DNA of 64,000 nt, from NCBI GenBank assembly GCA_015068425.1, contig SVKK01000001.1, forward strand, positions 1 through 64,000. The letters run 5' to 3'. The DNA comes from Oscillospiraceae bacterium (GTDB lineage Bacteria; Bacillota; Clostridia; Oscillospirales; Oscillospiraceae). Under the pieces are notes generated by a model. That model was not told the DNA's origin, made no database searches, and saw only the letters and a program-made list of their open reading frames with translations. Shown here in pieces: positions 7,637-16,692 of the stretch. How positions within the stretch are numbered: the first letter of the stretch is position 1; every line of letters begins with the position of its first letter. The translations under genes were made by a program, and so were the position numbers.

Positions 7637-10102
7637 ATGTCAGCAAGGGTTATTTGGGAGCATTTGGACGACGCTTTTATGCAGTGCTCCATACAAAGCG
7701 CCGAGAGCACAGCTCAGCAAAGTTTGCACTGTTTGCGTCTTTATTTCGTGTTATCCGGCACTTTGAGCATCCGCATTGGTTCAAGGGTTCACCGGTACGG
7801 CGCTGATGAGATCGGGCTGATAAATGCCCATGAGCCCTTTACTGTTTTGGAAAGCGACGCAGTTGCTGCTATATTCGAATTGGATTTCAGCGCGCTGGAT
7901 AAAGAGCTTCCGGAACTCTGGTTTTCAAGACAGCCAGTGCCGGAGACAAATCTTGACCCTTTTTTAATACTCAAATCCCTCCTTGCCCGCTATGTTAAGT
8001 TCAATATTGACAGTCAGCTGAACAACACCCTCCTCAACCGCTCCATGTATTACGCCGTGGCGCACCATCTGATCACCTTTTTCAGAATAGATATGCCCAA
8101 GCATCAGCCTTCCGCCAATTCCAAGGCCTTTCAGATGGAGCAGGTTGCCCGATACATAGACCAAAATTACCGCAGCGACCTGAGTCTGAATCTTCTCGCC
8201 GGACATTTCTATCTTTCTCCTCCCTACCTCTCCCGCCTTTTCAAACAGTTCTACGGCTCCACATTCTCCGAGTATCTAATAAATGTCCGTCTGCAAAACT
8301 GCCTCACGGAGCTGACAGGCAAGACGGTGAGCATAGAGGAGCTATCCTCTATGTACGGTTTTCCCAACTCCAGAAGCTTCATTGCCCATTTCAAGAAGAA
8401 ATTCGGCATCACCCCCGGCCAGTACCGCAAGCAGTTTCTCGCCCGCTCCGACAATCTGGAGCACAGCGAGGTTACTTATTCCGATATTTCCCGCGGTCAG
8501 GAGATGGAGGTTTTCGCCAAGTATCTGGCAAACGACATAAGTCCCGCCGCCGCTCCCTCCGATATACTTATAAGACTTTGCGAAATACCATCCTGCCGTG
8601 TGGACGAACCGGGAACACCGCTCCGACATAATTTTAAGAATATGATTTCCATAAGCTCCGCCGCCGATATTCTCTCAGCCTCGGGACAGGAGATGCTAAG
8701 AACCGTCCAAAAGGATGTGGGCTTTAGATATGTCCATTTTCACGGTCTTCTTGACGACAGTATGCGTGTATACGGTGAGAACGAAAACGGCGACCCGGAG
8801 CTCAACTTCAGCCGCATAGACTCCGTAATTGATTTCCTGCTTTCCATCGGACTGAAACCCTTTATTGAGCTTTCCTATATGCCCTCCCGCCTTGCCCGTC
8901 CCGGCTCGCGGCAGGCTTACTACAGCCAGTCCATAATCAGTTTGCCTTACAGCAATGAAAAGTGGGTGTTTCTGATTCGCTCCCTTCTGCGCCATCTTAT
9001 TGGAAGATACGGACGTCAGGAGCTTGTATCCTGGCCTTTCTCCCTTTGGAATTTGCCGGATAGCGGCAGATTGCTGGGTCTTGGAAGCGCCGACGAATTT
9101 TTCCCCTTTTACCGCGACACATGGCATGCGGTGAAAGCCTGCGATAAAGAAATCTGCTTTTTCTCCCCCTCATGCATGGCAGATACCGCTGAGATCGGAG
9201 ATTTTATTCCCCGTTTTCTGGAGCTGTGCCGCGCGGAAGGCTGCATGCCGGATATGTTCCAGTACCATTTTTACCCCGTGCAGATTGAGTCCTACGCCGA
9301 GGGCAGTACCCGTTTGACCTACCGGGGCTCTCCCTCGGCTTTGAAAGAGAGCATTTCACTTGTTAAGCAGCGTCTGGGGCATCTGCCCGGAAACTTCCGA
9401 CAAGTGCATATTACGGAATGGAACGCCTCGGTCAGCCACCGTGAGCTGCTCAGCGACACAGCATTTCAGGCCGCGTACATTGCAAAAAACATACTGGAAA
9501 ACTATGATGATTTTGCCAGCATCTGCTACTGCGCCATAAGCGACCCCACCAGCGATGGACACATTGCCCGTGAGCTGTTTCACGGTGGAATGGGTCTTTT
9601 CACCTATAACGGCATAAAAAAAGCCTCCTACCACGCTTTGCGGCTGCTTTCCGCATTAGGCGAGGAGAAGCTTTCTTCCGGAGAGGGCTACTTCATAAGC
9701 CGCAGCCGCCGGGGTGTACAGATAATGCTGTATAACTATCAGCACTATTCCGAGCTCTATGCCAGAGGCGAAGCCTTCAATATGACTTTCACCAACCGCT
9801 ACACCCCCTTCTCCAATGCTGCGCACCAGAAGTTCACCCTTTCTCTTGGCGGCTTTGGAGACTGCCGCTACCTGCTCACCGAAACCTGTTTGGGTCCCGG
9901 GCATGGCTCCAGCTTTGATAAATGGCTGGAATTCGGTGCCCTTCCTCTAAAAAGCAAGGAGGATGAAGAATATCTCCGCGCCGTTTCCCAGCCTCTTGTA
10001 CGCAGACGCTATCAGGATAGTCCGGATGGAAAAATGGAGCTTTCCTTCACCCTTGAACCCCACGAGTTGCGGCTGATAGAAATATGCCCGGTATGGGAAT
10101 GA
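7637..10102 (+). CDS. AraC-family regulator fused to a GH39-like domain
   Basis: Protein of 821 aa with three parts: an N-terminal cupin-like segment (about 1-140), an AraC DNA-binding domain with two helix-turn-helix motifs (about 170-270, SPPYLSRLFKQFYG and a C-terminal FGITPGQYRK), and a C-terminal barrel resembling GH39 beta-xylosidases (about 300-815). The nucleophile region HITEWN is present (Glu594). The acid/base motif WNEP reads WNLP (Leu473), so glycosidase activity is doubtful and the domain more likely senses a glycoside. It starts at ATG with GCGAGGTGAAG upstream and is divergent from the first ABC operon, its likely target. Confidence 0.9.
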   Translation: MSARVIWEHLDDAFMQCSIQSAESTAQQSLHCLRLYFVLSGTLSIRIGSRVHRYGADEIGLINAHEPFTVLESDAVAAIFELDFSALDKELPELWFSRQPVPETNLDPFLILKSLLARYVKFNIDSQLNNTLLNRSMYYAVAHHLITFFRIDMPKHQPSANSKAFQMEQVARYIDQNYRSDLSLNLLAGHFYLSPPYLSRLFKQFYGSTFSEYLINVRLQNCLTELTGKTVSIEELSSMYGFPNSRSFIAHFKKKFGITPGQYRKQFLARSDNLEHSEVTYSDISRGQEMEVFAKYLANDISPAAAPSDILIRLCEIPSCRVDEPGTPLRHNFKNMISISSAADILSASGQEMLRTVQKDVGFRYVHFHGLLDDSMRVYGENENGDPELNFSRIDSVIDFLLSIGLKPFIELSYMPSRLARPGSRQAYYSQSIISLPYSNEKWVFLIRSLLRHLIGRYGRQELVSWPFSLWNLPDSGRLLGLGSADEFFPFYRDTWHAVKACDKEICFFSPSCMADTAEIGDFIPRFLELCRAEGCMPDMFQYHFYPVQIESYAEGSTRLTYRGSPSALKESISLVKQRLGHLPGNFRQVHITEWNASVSHRELLSDTAFQAAYIAKNILENYDDFASICYCAISDPTSDGHIARELFHGGMGLFTYNGIKKASYHALRLLSALGEEKLSSGEGYFISRSRRGVQIMLYNYQHYSELYARGEAFNMTFTNRYTPFSNAAHQKFTLSLGGFGDCRYLLTETCLGPGHGSSFDKWLEFGALPLKSKEDEEYLRAVSQPLVRRRYQDSPDGKMELSFTLEPHELRLIEICPVWE

Positions 10103-10149
10103 GTGATTAGTTCTTAGGACAGCACTTCCCTTCTTTCCATAAAAAAAAG

Positions 10150-10191
10150 CCTCCAGCACTTCTTTGCTTTTACACAAAGAAGTGCTGGAGG
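10150..10191. terminator. Bidirectional intrinsic terminator
   Basis: A perfect 17-bp stem (10150-10166 with 10175-10191) and an 8-nt loop are flanked by TTTTT on the plus side and by eight A on the other side (U-run on the minus strand). It separates the convergent AraC/GH39 gene and the activase gene. Confidence 0.93.
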
Positions 10192-10245
10192 TTTTTCTAT
10201 TATTTCATTAATTCTGGGAGAAGAAATTTTCTAATGTAATTCAAC

Positions 10246-11172
10246 TCAGTTACTGTGAAGCTGGCAGTCAAGACCGGCGTCGGTGAAAAGCTTCAGGCAG
10301 GCCGCAAGCTTTTCATCACTCTGCCGCTTAGCTTCCGAAAGAGCATATGGCATATCAAGCATCTTATACTTATTCTCGCCGTAATTATGATAAGGGAGCA
10401 AATCAATATGAAGGGGACGTTCAAGTTCTTTGACAAACTCTGCAATTGCTTTCAAATTTTCCTCGGTATCAGTTATTTCCGGTATCAAAGGAACGCGGAT
10501 AATTATTTCCGCATCCGTTTTCATAAACTCACGGAGATTATCGTGGATAAGGCGGTTATCAACGCCGGTATACAGTTTATGGGTCTCTGGGTCAATTATT
10601 TTCAGGTCAAACAGCACAAGATCCACAAGACCGTTAACCTTGCTTAGCTTCTCCGACGGGAAAAAACCGCAGGTATCCAAAGTTGTATGTATGCCTACAT
10701 TTTTACAAAGCGAGAATAGCTCTGATACGAAGTCGGCCTGCATCATAGGCTCTCCACCGGAAACAGTTACACCGCCTCCAGAACGCATATAATACCCCGC
10801 GTCACGCTTTACCACATCAAAGGCTTCCTTCGCCGCTATATGTTCCCCGTAGATATGCATTGCGCCGGGAGTGCAGACCTCCACGCACCGGCAACAATTG
10901 GTACACAGAGTTCTGTCGATTTTCACTTCAGGTTTTTCCCCTCCGGCAATAATACTTATTGCCTTTTCGGGACATACGGAGACGCATTTGCCGCAGCCAC
11001 GGCATTTTGAGGCGCGGTGAACAATCTGGATATGCGCGGCCTGAGATTCCGGATTGGCGCACCAAGTGCAGGAAAGCGGACACCCCTTCATAAAAACAGT
11101 AGTTCTGACCCCCGGTCCGTCATCTGTGCTGAAGCGCTGGATATTAAAAATTGTTCCGCATATTTCTGACAT
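10246..11172 (-). CDS. Glycyl radical enzyme activase 1 (radical SAM)
   Basis: Radical SAM enzyme, about 308 aa, which would install the glycyl radical on the adjacent enzyme using S-adenosylmethionine. The N-terminus has the GRE-activase signature DGPGVRTTVFMKGCPLSC ending in the CxxxCxxC cluster motif. Next come two ferredoxin-type [4Fe-4S] motifs (CRGCGKCVSVCP and CTNCCRCVEVC), then the conserved GGGVTVSGGEP segment. This three-cluster layout is typical of activases of dehydratase/lyase-type GREs, not of PflA. ATG 11172 is preferred over upstream starts because GGAG lies 8 nt before it and the upstream candidates fall within or beside a hairpin. It is the last gene of the operon. Confidence 0.95.
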   Translation of the reverse strand: MSEICGTIFNIQRFSTDDGPGVRTTVFMKGCPLSCTWCANPESQAAHIQIVHRASKCRGCGKCVSVCPEKAISIIAGGEKPEVKIDRTLCTNCCRCVEVCTPGAMHIYGEHIAAKEAFDVVKRDAGYYMRSGGGVTVSGGEPMMQADFVSELFSLCKNVGIHTTLDTCGFFPSEKLSKVNGLVDLVLFDLKIIDPETHKLYTGVDNRLIHDNLREFMKTDAEIIIRVPLIPEITDTEENLKAIAEFVKELERPLHIDLLPYHNYGENKYKMLDMPYALSEAKRQSDEKLAACLKLFTDAGLDCQLHSN

Positions 11173-11209
11173 CTCAAAGACTCCAAATCGTCCGTATAAT
11201 TTTTCTGAC

Positions 11210-11239
11210 ATGCCTGATACCAAAAACAGTATCAGGCAT
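11210..11239 (-). promoter_or_regulatory. Perfect hairpin between GRE1 and its activase
   Basis: ATGCCTGATAC (11210-11220) is perfectly complementary to 11229-11239 with an 8-nt loop. It starts 26 nt after the GRE1 stop and ends 37 nt before the activase start. No U-run follows, so it probably protects the GRE1 3' end or limits read-through, giving the high enzyme-to-activase ratio such systems need. Confidence 0.65.
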
Positions 11240-11265
11240 ATCAGCTTATTTATTAAATGTATTTA

Positions 11266-13713
11266 TCAAAGCTCTTCGCTGGTTCTGGACATAATCTCAT
11301 TCTGGATGGGTTTGGGAAGGTCAACGAAGAATGCGCTGTAACCGGCGACACGAACCATCAGATCGGAATGCTTCTCCGGGTGCACCTGAGCATCCAGCAG
11401 CGTTTCATGGTCAAGAAAGTTTATCTGAACATGGAAGCCGTTGGTATTGAAGAACTCCTCAAGAATGGCTGCAAGACGTTCGATATTTCCGCTGTGACTG
11501 AAAAGCTTGCGCTCGAACTTCATATTCATCAGCGCGGCATTGGAGTTGGAAACGTGATTGGCCTTACCTGCCGAGTTGAAAACGCAGGTTGGACCATGGG
11601 TATCGCAGCCCTGTGCGGGAGAGCAAAATCCATCAGCAAGAGGCTCCGATGCTTTGCGTCCATTGGGGAGCGCGCCTGTTACGCGTCCGAACATCATATG
11701 GGCATTGGCTCCGCTTCTTCCGGACCACTGAGGCTCGCCAAAGGGGTTTTTTTCCTCAAGAATACGGTTTTCCAGCCAGACAGACAGTTCGCTGAAGAAA
11801 TTATCCACATAATCATCGTCATTTCCGTATTTAGGTGCGGCTGCAAGTCTGTCGCGCAGTTCTTCATAGCCTTCGAAGTTAGCCTTGAGAGCTGCTTTAA
11901 TCTCTTCTATCGTGGCTTTTTTATCGTCGAACACAACTTTTTTGATAGCCGCGAGAGAGTCGGAAACATCCTGAAGCCCGCGATCGCTGACGTGGAAGAG
12001 GAATTGAGGATATCTTGAACCGCCGCCTCTCACATCCTTGCCCTTATTGATGCAGTCATTGACAAGAGCAGAGCAGAAAGGAAGATGGTAGCTGTTTACA
12101 TCGGCAAAAGCGGTCATATGGCTCATGCGAATGAAGATCTTAAACAGTACATCAAACTGTTTTTTGAAAGCCTCGATATAATCCTCGATGCACACAAATG
12201 TGCTGGGATCTCCGGTTTTGGGTCCTATCTGCTTTCCGTTTTTGGGTTCCTTGCCGTCGTTAAGAACATACTCGAACATTTTCGCCAGATTGATATAGTT
12301 CATTCCCAGAGAGCCACCGTGAATGGATGCGGATGTGATAGATCCTGCGCATCCGGCAGCTACCCAGTCTCTGGCATCGCTGAGGGAGACTCCGTGGTCA
12401 ACAAAGCTGGGTATTCTCGGCTCATCGCTCATCAGTGAAGGATTTCCGTCGCCTCGGCGAATATTTACCTCAAGAGCCTTCAGCCATATTTTCCTGTTGA
12501 TATTTCTGTGGTAACGCACATAGATGGGAGGCTGGGGAAGATTTACCTGAGCAAGGGCTTCCAACAGCATATAAGACAGCTCGTTGGATGCGTCGTTTCC
12601 ATCCCTATCCACACCGCAAATGGTGGTGGCCTGAAGGTGCGTTGCGGGAACATTCGCTTTGGTATAGCTGGTTCTGACAGACGTCATCTGGTTCAGTTTG
12701 ACCAACAGGCAGGCAACAAGCTCCGCGGCGTCCTGACGGGAGAGGGTCTGATCCTCCATAACATCCTTGCGATACATAGGATAGAGATACTGGTCAAGCC
12801 TGCCCGGAGTCTCGCCGTGGAATGCCATCTCCAGATTGACGCAAAGATGAATGAACCAGAAGCTTTGAACGGCTTCACGGAAGCTGCGCGCCGGCTTAGC
12901 AGGCACATGAGCGCAGACTTCAGAGATGGTCTCCAGCTCCGCACGTCGCTTTGGGTCTTCCTCTTTGGCGGCCATTTCGGCAGCCAGCACAGAATAACGC
13001 CGGGCATATTCTATTGCACCTTCGCAGGCAATTATTGCAGCATTCAGGAAACAATCTCTGGCATAGTCGTTTTCACTGTCTGCATCATATTCAAGAGCGG
13101 CAAGGGCTTCCTTTGCCTCATTAATAACGCCCTCAAGGCCTATATCGATAACCTTGCCGTAATCGACGGTTCTCACAGCCGGAGGAGCTCCGGTCTGTTT
13201 TCCCAAAACCAGACCAGACTCAGCCCAATCGGGCAGCCATGTAAGCTTTTCCCTTTCAACTGCATGGATTATATCGCCCGGAGATCTGCCGCTCCAGAAT
13301 TCACAGTCTTCAAGAATGCTGCGGCGCTCTTCCTCAGTGATCGCAGCCGTGAAATCGACATTATCTCCGGAAGTATCCAGCCCCTTAAGGTTTTCAATTG
13401 CTCCGTCAGGATTATAGTCAACATAGGGAGATGATCCAAAAAAATACTGGGACTGGGAACCTACAACCAGTTCGCCAGGCCAAATAGCAATGGGGTTTTC
13501 CCGCATAACCTGACGGAAGAGTTTGGCTCTTCTTATATCAAGATTCTGACCGTCAGTGCTCTTCCACGAATCCGTAACTATACGGCTGCGCTCGCAGCAG
13601 ATATGCTCAACCGCATTTTTGCGCAGCTCCAGAAGGCTCGCAACCCTGCCCGTTATGCAATTGACAGAGTCTACCTGAGCAAAATCATTAGTTGCATTTG
13701 ATTTTTCGTTCAT
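11266..13713 (-). CDS. Glycyl radical enzyme 1, unassigned subfamily
   Basis: Anaerobic radical enzyme, 815 aa, with a PFL-like N-terminal domain and the C-terminal glycyl radical motif RVAGYSAFF (radical Gly791). The catalytic Cys is Cys455 in VAAGCAGSIT. Characterised dehydratases, CutC and several decarboxylases have GCVE, where the Glu two residues after the Cys is the general base. Here that position is Gly, so the reaction cannot be predicted from known members. The start has a GAGGAGGG site. It lies downstream of an Opp-type transporter and upstream of its activase. Nearby GH1, SDR and VOC genes suggest a glycoside-derived substrate (inference). Confidence 0.93.
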   Translation of the reverse strand: MNEKSNATNDFAQVDSVNCITGRVASLLELRKNAVEHICCERSRIVTDSWKSTDGQNLDIRRAKLFRQVMRENPIAIWPGELVVGSQSQYFFGSSPYVDYNPDGAIENLKGLDTSGDNVDFTAAITEEERRSILEDCEFWSGRSPGDIIHAVEREKLTWLPDWAESGLVLGKQTGAPPAVRTVDYGKVIDIGLEGVINEAKEALAALEYDADSENDYARDCFLNAAIIACEGAIEYARRYSVLAAEMAAKEEDPKRRAELETISEVCAHVPAKPARSFREAVQSFWFIHLCVNLEMAFHGETPGRLDQYLYPMYRKDVMEDQTLSRQDAAELVACLLVKLNQMTSVRTSYTKANVPATHLQATTICGVDRDGNDASNELSYMLLEALAQVNLPQPPIYVRYHRNINRKIWLKALEVNIRRGDGNPSLMSDEPRIPSFVDHGVSLSDARDWVAAGCAGSITSASIHGGSLGMNYINLAKMFEYVLNDGKEPKNGKQIGPKTGDPSTFVCIEDYIEAFKKQFDVLFKIFIRMSHMTAFADVNSYHLPFCSALVNDCINKGKDVRGGGSRYPQFLFHVSDRGLQDVSDSLAAIKKVVFDDKKATIEEIKAALKANFEGYEELRDRLAAAPKYGNDDDYVDNFFSELSVWLENRILEEKNPFGEPQWSGRSGANAHMMFGRVTGALPNGRKASEPLADGFCSPAQGCDTHGPTCVFNSAGKANHVSNSNAALMNMKFERKLFSHSGNIERLAAILEEFFNTNGFHVQINFLDHETLLDAQVHPEKHSDLMVRVAGYSAFFVDLPKPIQNEIMSRTSEEL

Positions 13714-13752
13714 TGTTTAAATCCCTCCTCGAAAAACCGGAGTTACAGTTTT

Positions 13753-13780
13753 AAGATAACAGATTTTCAGGCTTTTTCAA
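13753..13780 (-). promoter_or_regulatory. Possible promoter for GRE1
   Basis: On the minus strand, TTGAAA (13775-13780), a 16-bp spacer and TATCTT (13753-13758) precede the GRE1 start by about 40 bp. It lies in the 75-bp gap after oppF, so GRE1 and its activase may have their own transcript in addition to read-through. The -10 is only a fair match. Confidence 0.35.
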
Positions 13781-13788
13781 GGTCTTTC

Positions 13789-14754
13789 TCAATCGCTGTT
13801 AATACCTGTTTCTCCTGCGTAATGGCATGCAACATAGTGACCGTTACCACAATCGCGCAGTTCGGGAGTTTCACCGCGGCACTTATCCCTTGCGTAAATG
13901 CAACGAGGTGCGAAACGGCATCCGGGTTTGGGGTCTATTGGAGAGCTTAGTTCTCCCTTGAGCACTATGCGCTTATTTTCACGTTGGAGAGTGGGTATGG
14001 GAATTGCAGAAAGAAGAGCCTGAGTGTAAGGATGCAGCGTGTTGGCAAAAAGCTCCTTGGAGTCAGCCTTTTCCACTATCTGCCCCAGATACATGACAAC
14101 GATTTGGTCTGATATATGCTTCACGACAGAAAGATCATGAGTGATAAATATATATGTCAGACTTCTCTCTTTCTGAAGGTCCTGCAGAAGATTCAGAATC
14201 TGAGCTTGAATAGAAACATCCAAAGCTGATACAGGCTCATCGCACACTATCATCTGGGGCTCTGAAGCCAGCGCTCTGGCAATGCCAATGCGCTGTCTGC
14301 GTCCGCCGTCAAGCTCGTGGGGGTAGACATTCTCAAGACGCCTTGCGAGTCCCACAAGATCCATCAGTTCATAAACCCGTCTTGTAATCTCAGCAGAATC
14401 TTTTACACCCGCCAGAGAACGAATCGGTTCGGCAATGAGTTGGGATACGCTCATGCGTGGATCCAAAGATGCAAATGGGTCCTGAAATATCATCTGGATT
14501 TTCTGGCGATAAGGCTTGAACTCTCTCATAGAGAGCTCTGTTATATCCACGCCGTCATAAATAATTTTTCCGGAGCTCGGCTCAACAAGACGCATTATAG
14601 TTTTTCCAAGGGTTGATTTTCCGCAACCGGATTCGCCGACAACGCCAACAGTTTTTCCTGCATCAATACTTATGGAAACATCATCCACTGCGTGAAGCGT
14701 TCCCTTTGCTACATCAAAATATTTTTTAAGGTTTTGTATTTCAATCAGCGCCAT
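13789..14754 (-). CDS. Opp/Dpp-type ABC transporter ATPase (OppF-like)
   Basis: Cytoplasmic ATPase, about 321 aa, of the oligopeptide/nickel transporter family. It has Walker [10 protein letters not shown], Walker B MIVCDEPVSALD, and the C-terminal oligopeptide-transporter domain with GCRFAPRC and further Cys. The ABC signature reads HELDGGRRQR instead of the usual LSGGQRQR, a mild deviation. ATG 14754 is chosen over 14784 because AAGGTAAGGG lies 7 nt upstream and this avoids overlap with oppD. It is the final transporter gene before GRE1. Confidence 0.9.
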   Translation of the reverse strand: MALIEIQNLKKYFDVAKGTLHAVDDVSISIDAGKTVGVVGESGCGKSTLGKTIMRLVEPSSGKIIYDGVDITELSMREFKPYRQKIQMIFQDPFASLDPRMSVSQLIAEPIRSLAGVKDSAEITRRVYELMDLVGLARRLENVYPHELDGGRRQRIGIARALASEPQMIVCDEPVSALDVSIQAQILNLLQDLQKERSLTYIFITHDLSVVKHISDQIVVMYLGQIVEKADSKELFANTLHPYTQALLSAIPIPTLQRENKRIVLKGELSSPIDPKPGCRFAPRCIYARDKCRGETPELRDCGNGHYVACHYAGETGINSD

Positions 14755-14764
14755 GACAAAACCC

Positions 14765-15769
14765 TTACCTTTCTGCGGAGGCACAGCCTTCGCTTACTAA
14801 ATGACATTTAACGAAATGGCCGGGAGTCACTTCCACAATCTCGGGGTCGATCTGACTGCACTTTTCGCAGCGCTTCGGGCAGCGATCGCAGAAGCTGCAA
14901 TACTCGGGGAGATTTGTGGGGTCGCTGGCAAGTCCCTGAATGGGAGTCAGACGATCCACATCCTTGTCAAGGCTCGGGATAGAATTGAACAAACCGATGG
15001 TGTAAGGATGCAATGGATTTCCAAAAATATCCTCCACTGTGCCGCGCTCAACTATCTCACCGGCATAAATTATTGCGCATTCATCACAGTTTTCTGCCAC
15101 AATACCCAAATCATGGGTAATAAGGAGCATAGAAGTCTGTATCTCTTCGCGCAGCGATCTCATCATACTGAGCACCTGTGCCTGTATGGTAACATCCAGC
15201 GCCGTGGTAGGCTCATCTGCTATGATAAGCTCCGGTCTGCATACAAGAGCCATAGCTATAATAACGCGCTGCTTCATACCGCCGGAGAACTGGTGAGGAT
15301 AATCGCTGAAGCGGTTTTCCTGAATACCAACCATTTTCAGCACCTCGTGAGCCATTACCTCTGCCTCTGCCTTGGAAATTTTATTATGAAGTCTGATAAC
15401 CTCCATTATCTGATCGCCCACGCGCAAAACGGGGTTAAGCGCCGTCATCGGATCCTGGAAGATCATACTGATTTTATTGCCTCGAATTTTTCGCATTTCC
15501 TGCGCACTCTTCTCAAGAAGGTTCTCACCTTCAAAGACTATCTCACCTTCAATAATATGAGACGGCGGATAGGGCAGCAATCCCATTATTGCCAGCGCGA
15601 TAGAGGTTTTTCCCGCGCCCGTCTCGCCTACGAGACCGAGAGTTGTGCCCTTTTTCAGGTTAAATGAAACACCGTTTACCGCTTCATACACTTCTTCTCT
15701 TGTCTCATAATGAAGACGAAGGTTCTTTATCTCAAGCAAATTCTCCTGAGCTTGCTTTTTTTCTTCCAT
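14765..15769 (-). CDS. Opp/Dpp-type ABC transporter ATPase (OppD-like)
   Basis: Cytoplasmic ATPase of 334 aa. It has Walker A GETGAGKTS, signature FSGGMKQR, Walker [13 protein letters not shown], and a C-terminal oligopeptide-transporter extension with four cysteines (CSFCDRCPKRC), often linked to a [4Fe-4S] cluster in the family. It partners with the OppF-like ATPase just downstream and with permeases just upstream (10-nt gap). The transported compound may be a peptide or another small molecule; Opp-type systems also carry glycosides and oligosaccharides. Confidence 0.9.
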   Translation of the reverse strand: MEEKKQAQENLLEIKNLRLHYETREEVYEAVNGVSFNLKKGTTLGLVGETGAGKTSIALAIMGLLPYPPSHIIEGEIVFEGENLLEKSAQEMRKIRGNKISMIFQDPMTALNPVLRVGDQIMEVIRLHNKISKAEAEVMAHEVLKMVGIQENRFSDYPHQFSGGMKQRVIIAMALVCRPELIIADEPTTALDVTIQAQVLSMMRSLREEIQTSMLLITHDLGIVAENCDECAIIYAGEIVERGTVEDIFGNPLHPYTIGLFNSIPSLDKDVDRLTPIQGLASDPTNLPEYCSFCDRCPKRCEKCSQIDPEIVEVTPGHFVKCHLVSEGCASAER

Positions 15770-15779
15770 TTTATGTACC

Positions 15780-16691
15780 TCACTTCATCCTGGGGTCAAG
15801 GGCATCGCGGAGACCTACACCGAAAAGCTGAAAACCGAGTATTGTCACCATAATGCAGCAGGTAGGAGCGATGACCATATGCGGGCAGGACATAAGGAAG
15901 TCCTTTCCCTGATTAAGAATACTGCCCCACTCGGGAGTAGGAGGTGCAATGCCTATGCCTATATAACTGAGACTGGATATAAGCACCATGCCGGCAGCCA
16001 GAAGAGTGACCATCTGAACAGTAAGAAGACCAACGGCATTGGGTATAAGATGTCTCAATATCATTCGGAATGTACCAATATTTATGGCTCGGGAGGATTC
16101 TATGTATTCACCGCTCCTGACAGTCAATATGGCCATTCGGAATGTACGGGCACAAATCGACAAGCTTGAGATCGTTATTGCAATTATAAGCTGTGGAATA
16201 CCGTTGCCCAGCACTGCAGTAACGCTCATAGCCATCAGAACCATGGGTATGGCCTGAAATACGTCCATTACTCGCATTATGGCGTTATCCACTCGTCCGC
16301 CGCAGTATCCTGCAATAGTTCCAAGCAGACCACCCGTAAGGGCCGAGGTTACCATTGTTATCGCGGACAGAGACAGAGAGTATCTTGCGCCATATAGGCA
16401 ACGGCTGAAAATATCGCGGCCAAGAGAATCGGTTCCAAACCAATGTACCGCGTCGGGGGCTTTTTTAAGTGCCATATAATCAGGCTGGTTGGGGTCAAAA
16501 GGAGCCAGAACATTCGCAAAAATTGCCACAAAGAGAACCACAAGGATAATTGCCATGCCAACTATTGCGGTTGGATTGCGCTTCAGGCGTTTCCATGCCT
16601 GGCGGCCGGGAGAATCGAAATTCCCCTTTCCGCTGTATTTGGCTCTTCTTTTTGCAGCCTTTTCCATCGCGGGAGTATTATATTTTGCCAT
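15780..16691 (-). CDS. Opp/Dpp-type ABC transporter permease (OppC-like)
   Basis: Membrane permease, 303 aa, the normal family length. A cytoplasmic N-terminal tail is followed by a first helix, then the HWFGTDSLGRDIFSR motif typical of OppC/DppC, then the BPD_transp_1 core with the coupling sequence near SSRAINIG and a C-terminal GVGLRDALDPRMK. It lies 1 nt after the OppB-like permease stop and 10 nt before the ATPase, so all are one operon. Confidence 0.92.
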   Translation of the reverse strand: MAKYNTPAMEKAAKRRAKYSGKGNFDSPGRQAWKRLKRNPTAIVGMAIILVVLFVAIFANVLAPFDPNQPDYMALKKAPDAVHWFGTDSLGRDIFSRCLYGARYSLSLSAITMVTSALTGGLLGTIAGYCGGRVDNAIMRVMDVFQAIPMVLMAMSVTAVLGNGIPQLIIAITISSLSICARTFRMAILTVRSGEYIESSRAINIGTFRMILRHLIPNAVGLLTVQMVTLLAAGMVLISSLSYIGIGIAPPTPEWGSILNQGKDFLMSCPHMVIAPTCCIMVTILGFQLFGVGLRDALDPRMK

Positions 16692-16692
16692 A

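Noticed and set aside
10246-11172. Pyruvate formate-lyase activase (pflA)
   Set aside because: It contains two extra ferredoxin-type clusters that PflA lacks, and its partner GRE is not a PFL by active-site motif.
11173-11223. Earlier start codons for activase 1
   Set aside because: They fall in or beside a hairpin and lack a good SD, whereas ATG 11172 has GGAG at normal spacing.
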